From positions 3,596,001 through 3,660,000 of the forward strand of contig NZ_CP151636.1 of assembly GCF_038397745.1 (NCBI RefSeq): DNA of 64,000 nucleotides, written 5' to 3'. The notes below the pieces were generated by a model that did not search any database, was not told the DNA's origin, and saw nothing but the letters and a program-made list of their open reading frames with translations. Made by a program: the position numbers and the translations under genes. The DNA is from Microbacterium sp. LWH11-1.2. GTDB lineage: Bacteria; Actinomycetota; Actinomycetes; Actinomycetales; Microbacteriaceae. The stretch's first letter is position 1, and every line of letters begins with the position of its first letter. Positions 47,141 through 54,027 of this stretch are shown here, piece after piece.

Positions 47141-48390
47141 GCTGCTCCCTTCGGTGCGGGGATCCCCCGCGCGCGGATTGCCTGGTACACCCGATCGGTA
47201 TTGCGCCCGTCTCGGAATGCATGCATCTCCGCGCTGAGCGTAGCGGAACGCGCCGACGCCTCGTCATAGGCGGCGTCGTCGGCGAGAAGGCGCCGGAGCT
47301 GCCCGAGGAGTGCGTCCCAGTCGGCCGCGGGGTCTGCGCCCGCGACGTCCTCGTATCGGCCGTAGAAACCCCGTGTGCGCGCGTACTCGGTCGCGTCCGG
47401 GGCCAGATACAGCACCGGTGTCGTGAGCAGCCCCACGTCGTACGCGAGCGAGGAGTAGTCGGTGATCAGCACGTCGACCGCGGCGAGCGCGGGCGTGACG
47501 TCGGCGAGCACCGACGAGCCCAGCATCCGCACCCTCCTGCTGGGCAGCGGCGGGGCATAGCCCCCCTCGCCGAGAGGATGCGATCGCACGAGCAGGATCG
47601 CGTCCTCCTCTTCGAGCACACGGATGATCCGCACCCACTCCGCCGCGGAGGGCACCGCGGGGTCCGCCGCACCGTCGCGCCAGGTCGGAGCGTAGAGGAT
47701 CACGCGCGCGGCCTCGGGCAGAGGACCGACGGCGCGATCCAGCAGAGCGGAGGCCGCCGCCCGGCGCTCGTCGACCGATCCGGCGGAGAGCACGTCGACG
47801 CGCGGCTCACCCGTCACGACGACCCGGTCGTCGCCCAGTCCGAACGCGGATTCCAGACGACCGCGAGAGCGATGCGAGGCGGCGGGCAGCACTCGGATGC
47901 GCTGGGCGGCTCCGCGGTACAGCAACCCGACGACCCGGCGCAGCAGCGGCGCGCCCGGCACGTTCGGGACCTGCGTCGTGGCCGGCGAGTCGAGGCCGAT
48001 GCGCTTCAGCGGGATGCCGTGCCAGAGCTGCACGACGAAGGCCCCGCCGTTCGCGTAGCGGTTGACGTCGCCGAGGCCGTGCGTGACGACGAGCACGCCA
48101 GCCCTGGCCGTCGCCCACCAGCCCCGCAGACCGCTCTTGCGCACGGTGCGGAGGCCGAGCGCGGCGGCATCCCGATCCTCGCGATCCGATGACGTGAGCC
48201 ACAGCGTGTCGTGTCCCGCATCCGACGCGTGCCGCTGCAGAGCCAGCGCGCCGTCGCCGATCCCGGCGCCGCAGCCGAACACCCAGCGTCGACCGCGCGG
48301 GACGAGGAACGTACCCATGCGTCCTGCGGCATAGAGCGGGATCCGGAGCAGCTTGGCCGCATTGCCGGTGCCGAAGGAGAAGGACGCCAC
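47137..48390 (-). CDS. CDP-glycerol glycerophosphotransferase family protein (TagB/F-like) 3
   Basis: 417 residues. LWHGIPLKRIGLDS, ILYAPTWRDGAAD, LLVRSHPLG and LITDYSSLAYDVGL are the diagnostic motifs. Lacks the N-terminal accessory domain of protein 2 and is nearer TagB-type primases in length. The GTG at 48390 lies inside the terminator hairpin of the upstream protease gene, with a TAGGCT box 6 nt away. Confidence 0.92.
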   Translation of the reverse strand: MASFSFGTGNAAKLLRIPLYAAGRMGTFLVPRGRRWVFGCGAGIGDGALALQRHASDAGHDTLWLTSSDREDRDAAALGLRTVRKSGLRGWWATARAGVLVVTHGLGDVNRYANGGAFVVQLWHGIPLKRIGLDSPATTQVPNVPGAPLLRRVVGLLYRGAAQRIRVLPAASHRSRGRLESAFGLGDDRVVVTGEPRVDVLSAGSVDERRAAASALLDRAVGPLPEAARVILYAPTWRDGAADPAVPSAAEWVRIIRVLEEEDAILLVRSHPLGEGGYAPPLPSRRVRMLGSSVLADVTPALAAVDVLITDYSSLAYDVGLLTTPVLYLAPDATEYARTRGFYGRYEDVAGADPAADWDALLGQLRRLLADDAAYDEASARSATLSAEMHAFRDGRNTDRVYQAIRARGIPAPKGAA

Positions 48391-48421
48391 CCCGCGAGCC
48401 TATCGCGGGGTGGCGTCCTTC
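48379..48421 (-). terminator. Long perfect hairpin after the HtrA-like gene
   Basis: A 19-bp perfect inverted repeat with a 5-nt loop, 15 nt after the stop at 48437, the longest in the window. It covers the start codon and the -10 box of TagF-like gene 3. Confidence 0.7.
48397..48402 (-). promoter_or_regulatory. -10 box inside a terminator hairpin
   Basis: TAGGCT, 6-nt gap to GTG 48390; occupies the loop of the 48379-48421 hairpin. Confidence 0.4.
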
Positions 48422-48436
48422 TCGGCGAACTCCGGA

Positions 48437-50032
48437 TCAGCCGGCGAGCTCGCCGAGTGTCACCTCGAGCTCGTACTCCTTGCCGCCGCGGACGTAGGTC
48501 ACCTTGGCATCGCTGCCCGCGGCCGCCGCACGCACCTGCGCCGTGAGATCGCTGGCGCTGCTGATCGGGACCCCGTTGAACGCCGTGACGACGTCTTCGG
48601 CCTTGAGCCCTGCCGCGGCCGCCGCTCCACCGTCGGTGACCTCGGCGATGTACGCTCCCGCGACGTTCGCGCCCTCGACGCTCGCCGCGTCGCGGACCGA
48701 GGCGCCGAGCAGGCCGTGCGTGGCGGCGCCGTCGGCGATGATCTCCTCGGAGACGCGCTGCGCGATGTTCGCGGGGATCGCGAAGCCGATGCCGATCGAT
48801 CCGGACTCCTCGGATCCGCCCGAGCTCGCGATCGCCACGTTGATGCCGATCAGCTCGCCCTTGCTGTTCACGAGAGCGCCGCCGGAGTTTCCGTGGTTGA
48901 TCGCGGCATCCGTCTGGATCACGGCGATCGAGATCGACTCGGTCGGCTGCTGTCCGGTGTTGCCCGGCAGATCGAACTGGAACGGACCCTGTCCTTCGCC
49001 CTCTTCCGGCGCCTGCTCCTCCGGGGCGTCCTCGGACGACGAGTCGGGCAGCGCGGACGACGCGATCTGGATGCTGCGGTTGAGCGCGCTCACGATACCC
49101 GTGGTGACGGAGTTCGCGAGACCGAGCGGAGCGCCGAGCGCGACGGCGGTGTCACCGACGTTGAGCTTCGACGAGTCGGCGAACTCGATGGGCGTGAGGC
49201 CCTTCGCGTCCGTCAGCTTGATCACGGCGAGGTCGTAGATCGGGTCGGTGCCGACGACGGTGGCGTCGAAGATGCGGCCGTCGGATGTCGTCACGCGGAT
49301 GCTGGGGTCGGCCACGGCTCCGCCGAGGGTCACGACGTGCGTGTTCGTCAGGACGTAGCCGTCCTCGCTGATGATCACGCCCGAGCCGCTGCCGGCCTCC
49401 TGGGATCCCGCGACCTCGATCGTGACGACCGAGGGAAGAGCGGCGGTCGCGACCGCGGTGGTCTCGTTGACCGATCCGGGGTTGTTGACGGTGACGGTCT
49501 GCGGTCCGCCGGCGGTGCCGCCGGTCGGCTGGTCCTGCAGACCGCTCAGCAGCGCGCCGCCGCCGAAACCGGCGACGCCGCCGACGAGGGCCGCGGCCAC
49601 GATGAACGCCGCGAACTTCGCGCCGCCCCGCGACTTGGGTTCCTTGGTCTTGACCCCGTCGGCCGGCGGTGCGCCGAACCCGAGCGGCGCGGTGCCGTCG
49701 AGCGGCTGCGTCGGCTGCGTGTGCGCGGTCGCGGTGGGGATGCCGAAGGCGGCTCCCGGAGCCGAGGCTGTCGCCTGCTGCGCCGTGTGCGGCGCGGCGA
49801 AGGGCTGCGGCGCTGCGGGGGCCGTCGGGGCGGAAGCCGGCGCGGCGGCGGCGGACGCGGCGACGGCGGGCGCCTGCGACGTGAAGGTCGACGGCACCTC
49901 GTGTCCCTGGGCCGACGCGGCCGTGGTCTCGGAGGCGGGCGCGGGCTGAGCGGCGGCCTCTGCTGCCTCGGTGGACGGCACGGCGTCGTGCGACGCGGGT
50001 GCCGACTGGTTCTGGGTCTCGTCTTCGTTCAT
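48437..50032 (-). CDS. HtrA/DegP-like membrane-anchored serine protease with PDZ domain
   Basis: 531 residues. A cytoplasmic Ala/Pro-rich tail (1-138), one TM segment (about 140-163), then a trypsin-like domain with His232 (LTNTHVV), Asp267 (IYDLAVI) and Ser383 (HGNSGGA), and a C-terminal PDZ domain. An acidic insert (about 328-350, SSEDAPEEQAPEEGEG) lies between the Asp and Ser. Degrades or handles misfolded outside proteins. Start ATG 50032 has AAGGAG 7 nt ahead; ATG 50047 is an alternative that would contain that site. Confidence 0.95.
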   Translation of the reverse strand: MNEDETQNQSAPASHDAVPSTEAAEAAAQPAPASETTAASAQGHEVPSTFTSQAPAVAASAAAAPASAPTAPAAPQPFAAPHTAQQATASAPGAAFGIPTATAHTQPTQPLDGTAPLGFGAPPADGVKTKEPKSRGGAKFAAFIVAAALVGGVAGFGGGALLSGLQDQPTGGTAGGPQTVTVNNPGSVNETTAVATAALPSVVTIEVAGSQEAGSGSGVIISEDGYVLTNTHVVTLGGAVADPSIRVTTSDGRIFDATVVGTDPIYDLAVIKLTDAKGLTPIEFADSSKLNVGDTAVALGAPLGLANSVTTGIVSALNRSIQIASSALPDSSSEDAPEEQAPEEGEGQGPFQFDLPGNTGQQPTESISIAVIQTDAAINHGNSGGALVNSKGELIGINVAIASSGGSEESGSIGIGFAIPANIAQRVSEEIIADGAATHGLLGASVRDAASVEGANVAGAYIAEVTDGGAAAAAGLKAEDVVTAFNGVPISSASDLTAQVRAAAAGSDAKVTYVRGGKEYELEVTLGELAG

Positions 50033-50117
50033 GGTGTGCTCCTTCATCGACGCCCCTTCAGACTGCCGCCTGTATCTGTGCGTTTCGTATGGCGAAGATG
50101 AGTTTCAGCTATGGCCT

Positions 50118-50123
50118 TAGCCT
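50118..50123 (+). promoter_or_regulatory. -10 box of leaderless promoter for the aminotransferase
   Basis: TAGCCT, 7-nt gap to ATG 50131. Confidence 0.5.
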
Positions 50124-50130
50124 GTTCTTC

Positions 50131-51333
50131 ATGAGTGTCATTCCCGGCGCATGGCGGCGCACGGCGGCCGGTGCAGGTCTGCTCGCCGCAGACGGAACCG
50201 TCGCACCTACGATCTTCGCAGAGATGTCAGCGGCTGCGGCCAGAACGGGGGCGATCAATCTCGGCCAGGGCTTCCCCGATGAGGACGGGCCCGCCGAGGT
50301 GCTGGAGGCCGCGCGCGCCGCGATCTCCGCGGGCGCGAACCAGTATCCGCCCGGTCGCGGCATCCCGGACCTGCTCGCCGCGATCAGCGAGCACCAGCAT
50401 CGCTTCTACGGCCTCGACGTCGACCCGGCGTCCGAGGTCATCGTCACCGCGGGTGCGACAGAGGCCCTCACAGCCAGTCTGCTCGCGCTGATCGACGGCC
50501 CCGACGACGAGGTCGTGGTCTTCGAGCCGTACTACGACTCCTACGCGGCGGCCGTGGCCCTCGCCGGCGCCCGCCTGCGCACCGTGCCGCTGCGCGCCCC
50601 CGACTTCCAGCCCGATCTCGATCTGCTGGCTGCCACGGTGACCGATCGCACCCGCATCATCCTCGTGAACGATCCGCACAACCCGACCGGAGCCGTGTTC
50701 GGCGCGGAGGTGCTCGCCGAGGTCGTCCGTCTCGCCCAGCAGCACGACGCGATCATCATCACGGACGAGGTCTACGAGCACCTCTCGTTCCACACGCCGC
50801 ACACGCCGATCGCCACGCTGCCGGGCGCGGCCGAACGCACTCTCACGATCTCCTCCGCGGGGAAGACCTTCTCCGCCACCGGGTGGAAGATCGGCTGGGT
50901 GCACGGCCCGGCCGATCTGATCACGGCTGTGCTCACGGTCAAGCAGTACCTCACGTACGTCAACGGCTCGCCGTTCCAGCCGGCCATCGCCGTGGGCCTG
51001 CGTCTCGACGACGCCACCTTCACCCGGGCCGCCGCGACGCTCGCGCACAAGCACGAGATCCTCGGCGACGGCCTGCGTGCCGCCGGGTTCACCGTGCACG
51101 CGCCGCAGGGCGGCTACTTCACCGTCGCGGACGCCACCGCTCTCGGTGGAGCGGATGCCGCGGCGTTCTGCCGCGCGCTGCCCGAGCGCGCCGGTGTCGT
51201 CGCGATCCCCCTGACGGCGTTCGTGTCGGCGGACCGGCGCAGCGAGTACGGCGGGCTGGTGCGTTTCGCCGCCTGCAAGCGCGTCGAGGTCCTGGAGGAG
51301 GCCGCCGCGCGCCTCGCCGCCTCGGCGCTCTGA
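50131..51333 (+). CDS. PLP-dependent aminotransferase, class I/II
   Basis: 400 residues. INLGQGFPDEDGP, YPPGRGIPDL, NDPHNPTGAVF and ISSAGKTFSATGWKIGW (PLP Lys245) place it with methionine/kynurenine-type and DapC-like aminotransferases; the exact substrate is open. Start ATG 50131 from the -10 spacing. Convergent with the nitrilase-family gene, 17 nt between stops. Confidence 0.92.
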   Translation: MSVIPGAWRRTAAGAGLLAADGTVAPTIFAEMSAAAARTGAINLGQGFPDEDGPAEVLEAARAAISAGANQYPPGRGIPDLLAAISEHQHRFYGLDVDPASEVIVTAGATEALTASLLALIDGPDDEVVVFEPYYDSYAAAVALAGARLRTVPLRAPDFQPDLDLLAATVTDRTRIILVNDPHNPTGAVFGAEVLAEVVRLAQQHDAIIITDEVYEHLSFHTPHTPIATLPGAAERTLTISSAGKTFSATGWKIGWVHGPADLITAVLTVKQYLTYVNGSPFQPAIAVGLRLDDATFTRAAATLAHKHEILGDGLRAAGFTVHAPQGGYFTVADATALGGADAAAFCRALPERAGVVAIPLTAFVSADRRSEYGGLVRFAACKRVEVLEEAAARLAASAL

Positions 51334-51350
51334 GGCGGTGCTGCTCCGCG

Positions 51351-52160
51351 TCAGCGGGGAACCACCGCGTACCGCCGCACCCGCAGGGACGGGTTGACGG
51401 CGCGGACGCGGTCTATCGCCGACCGCTCGAGAGCCGCGACCGCGATGCCCTCGGCGGTGCCGACGCCGGCGAGGACGACGCCCTGCGGATCGACGATCTG
51501 CGAGTGCCCGACGCCGATCGGCGTGGGGTGGTCGGCGGCGACCACGTAGACCGTGTTCTCGATCGCCCGCGCGGCCAGCAGGGTGGTCCAGTGGTGCTCC
51601 TTGAGCGGACCCCGCACCCATTCGGCCGGCACCACCAGCACGTCGGCGTCCGCATCGACGAGGGTGCGCGCCAGCTCGGGGAAGCGCAGGTCGTAGCAGG
51701 TCATCAGCCCGAAGCGCAGGCCACCGAGCACGAACGTGGCCGGCTCCCCCGGGTCACCCGGTTCGACCCAATCGGACTCCGTCTGCCCGAAGGCATCATA
51801 GAGGTGCTGCTTGCGGTAGACCGCGAGGATGCCGTCGCCGCGCACCGCCAGGACCGTGTTCCGCACCCGCTCGCCGTCCGCAGCACGCTCCGCGAGGCCC
51901 GCGACGATCACGACCGCGTAGTCGGCGGCCAGAGACGTGAGGGTCGCGACGAACTCGCCGTCCAGCCCCTCGGCGTTCGCGGCGAGCGTCGCATCCATCG
52001 GATCGACGAAGTAGCTCGAGTACTCGGGGAACACGATCAGCTTCGCACCGCGCGCCGCCGCATCCGCCGTCAGCGCAGCGATCCGCTCGCGGTTGTCGGA
52101 ACGGGACGCCGTCGGCGCGAACTGGCACACGGCGACGGATACGGCTGCGGTCTCGGACAT
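51351..52160 (-). CDS. Carbon-nitrogen hydrolase (nitrilase superfamily)
   Basis: 269 residues. The Glu-Lys-Cys triad is Glu46 (VFPEYSS), Lys117 (YRKQHLYDAFG) and Cys155 (MTCYDLRFPEL). Length and the HLYDAFG motif resemble Nit1/omega-amidase-like enzymes. With the convergent transaminase next to it, a transamination/omega-amidase pair is possible, as known for methionine salvage or glutamine transamination (inference). ATG 52160 has AGAGGA 7 nt ahead; ATG 52178 is the alternative. Confidence 0.93.
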   Translation of the reverse strand: MSETAAVSVAVCQFAPTASRSDNRERIAALTADAAARGAKLIVFPEYSSYFVDPMDATLAANAEGLDGEFVATLTSLAADYAVVIVAGLAERAADGERVRNTVLAVRGDGILAVYRKQHLYDAFGQTESDWVEPGDPGEPATFVLGGLRFGLMTCYDLRFPELARTLVDADADVLVVPAEWVRGPLKEHHWTTLLAARAIENTVYVVAADHPTPIGVGHSQIVDPQGVVLAGVGTAEGIAVAALERSAIDRVRAVNPSLRVRRYAVVPR

Positions 52161-52239
52161 GACCTCATCCTCTCGCATCCGTGCGCACCCGGCCTCGATT
52201 CGCCGACCTCTCGAATCCGTGATAAGTTACTTCTTGTGC

Positions 52240-52313
52240 CGCGGGGTGGAGCAGTTCGGTAGCTCGCCGGGCTCATAACCCGGAGGTCGCAGGTTCAAAT
52301 CCTGTCCCCGCAA
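52240..52313 (+). tRNA. Initiator tRNA-fMet (CAT)
   Basis: 74 nt without encoded CCA. Anticodon CAT in loop CTCATAA, anticodon stem CCGGG/CCCGG with the three G:C pairs of initiators, T-loop TTCAAAT, and a C1:A72 mismatch at the end of the acceptor stem (CGCGGGG against CCCCGCA). The C1:A72 mismatch marks it as initiator and not elongator. Preceded by about 80 nt without a gene. Confidence 0.95.
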
Positions 52314-52329
52314 CGAGAATGCGACACAC

Positions 52330-52371
52330 GAAAGGCCCCTGATCAGGAGAAATCCCGATCAGGGGCCTTTC
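52330..52371. terminator. Bidirectional terminator after the initiator tRNA
   Basis: GAAAGGCCCCTGATC and its perfect 15-bp complement around a 12-nt loop; CCTTTC/AAAGG ends supply A/T on both sides. Serves the tRNA and the opposing permease gene. Confidence 0.8.
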
Positions 52372-52405
52372 GCTCACCCGCTGACGGAGGCCGTGGCGAC
52401 CGCCG

Positions 52406-53902
52406 TCAGCCGCGTTCCGCACCGAAGCTGACCGAGCGTACTCCCATCGCCTCGGCCTCTTCCGTGGCGAGTCGACGTTCCGCGCCGAGATCGAGTCCGC
52501 GCGCGAGAAGCACGTAAGCGACAGCGGATGCTGCGAGCCCGACGAACAGCGCGATGTCGATGCCGCCCATCGCCGCGGCGATCGGACCCGTGAACCACGT
52601 CGTCACGACGAATGGGATCATCGCGGCGATGCCGATGACGTAGGCGGTGATGCCGCGCCATCCCCAGGAGCCGTAGATGCCGTTCGGACGGAACATCTCG
52701 GCGACCGCGTAGCGCCCGCGCCGCACGACGTAGTAGTCGACGAGGTTCACCGACGTCCACGGTACGAGCACGTAGAGCAGCACCACGAGGAAGCTCCCGA
52801 ACGAGTCGAGGAACTCCCCCGTCGAGAACGCCGCTCCCAGCAGACCGCCGAGTCCGATGATGCTGCAGGCGACGATGCGGGCGAACCGCGTCGGTCGCAC
52901 GGAGCGGAAGGAGTCGGCCACCGTGATCAGCTCGATGCTCGCGGCGTAGATGTTGATCGTGATGACCGTGATCAGGGCGGGCAGCGCCGACCAGAGCAGC
53001 ACCGCACCCGCGCCGGGCACGATCGCGTCGGCCGCCGCGGTGATCGCCTGCACAGGGTCGGCATCCGCGAACAGGGAGGCGACGAACGCCCCGAGGATCA
53101 TGAGCCACCCCGCGCCGACGATCACTCCGGAGGAGGTGTAGAACAGCGCCTTGCGCGGACTCGTCTGCGGCGGCAGGTACCGCGAGTAGTCGGACACGTA
53201 CGGCGCCCAGCCCAGCGCGTAGGCCGCGGCGGCCGCGAACTGCACGAGGAACGCCGGACCGTCGAACGCCCCCAGCGAGAAGTCCGCCGCGGGGAGCGGG
53301 AGAGCGAAGAGCGCCACGACGCTGAACACGCCGAAGGTCGCGAGGAACAGCCAGGTGAGCCACTTCTGCACGCGGTGGATCCAGTGGTACCCCACGATCG
53401 CCAGCGTGAGCGCGAGCGCCGTGATGAGCACGTACCAGCCGGCGCCGGCGTCGACTCCGGTCGTCGCGGTGAGCACCTGCCCGGCGAGCAGCTGGTTGAA
53501 GATGTTGAATCCGACGATGCTGGCGACGACCACGAGGCACACGATGGCGACACCGCGGTAGCCGAACTGCGCCCGCGACTGGATCATCTGCGGCAGACCC
53601 AGCTGCGGTCCCTGCGCGGAGTGGAACGAGGTGAACACGGTGCCGACGCACACGCCGAGGATGATCGCGAGCAGCGACACCAGGAAGTTCGCGCCCATCG
53701 CGACCCCGACCATGCCCGTCGCGAGCGTGGTGAGGTTGGCGTTGGACATGAACCACAGCGGGAACAGGCTCGACGGCTCGCCGGTGCGCTCGGAGAGCGG
53801 CACCCAGTCGATGGACTTGACCTCGATCCCCGTCGCCCTCGGTGCTGCCACCTCGGTCTGCACGGCGGCGGGCTCCGGAATATCGCGCTGGGGCTCGTTC
53901 AT
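52406..53902 (-). CDS. NCS1-family nucleobase:cation symporter (cytosine/purine permease-like)
   Basis: 498 residues, 12 TM segments. SLFPLWFMSNANLTTLATGM (TM1) and LGWAPYVSDYSRYLP (TM6 loop) are NCS1 hallmarks; VPWTSVNLVDYYVVRRGRY follows. Imports cytosine, allantoin or another nucleobase-like substrate; the exact one is unknown. ATG 53902 chosen because TACTGT lies 6 nt ahead. Monocistronic. Confidence 0.92.
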   Translation of the reverse strand: MNEPQRDIPEPAAVQTEVAAPRATGIEVKSIDWVPLSERTGEPSSLFPLWFMSNANLTTLATGMVGVAMGANFLVSLLAIILGVCVGTVFTSFHSAQGPQLGLPQMIQSRAQFGYRGVAIVCLVVVASIVGFNIFNQLLAGQVLTATTGVDAGAGWYVLITALALTLAIVGYHWIHRVQKWLTWLFLATFGVFSVVALFALPLPAADFSLGAFDGPAFLVQFAAAAAYALGWAPYVSDYSRYLPPQTSPRKALFYTSSGVIVGAGWLMILGAFVASLFADADPVQAITAAADAIVPGAGAVLLWSALPALITVITINIYAASIELITVADSFRSVRPTRFARIVACSIIGLGGLLGAAFSTGEFLDSFGSFLVVLLYVLVPWTSVNLVDYYVVRRGRYAVAEMFRPNGIYGSWGWRGITAYVIGIAAMIPFVVTTWFTGPIAAAMGGIDIALFVGLAASAVAYVLLARGLDLGAERRLATEEAEAMGVRSVSFGAERG

Positions 53903-53908
53903 GGTGCA

Positions 53909-53914
53909 ACAGTA
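53909..53914 (-). promoter_or_regulatory. -10 box of leaderless promoter for the NCS1 permease
   Basis: TACTGT, 6-nt gap to ATG 53902. Confidence 0.45.
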
Positions 53915-53976
53915 GGTCGCCGCCCGATCTCGTCCCATCCCCGGAATCCGATGGAGCCCATAGGGTTCGCCGATAC

Positions 53977-54012
53977 GCGCATCGGGCGCCCCCTAAGGGA
54001 CGCCCGATGCGC
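53977..54012 (-). terminator. Hairpin after the UPF0182 gene
   Basis: GCGCATCGGGCG pairs perfectly (12 bp) with CGCCCGATGCGC around a 12-nt loop that can pair further; 15 nt after the stop at 54028. Confidence 0.65.
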
Positions 54013-54027
54013 TTCAGTCGCGCGAGG

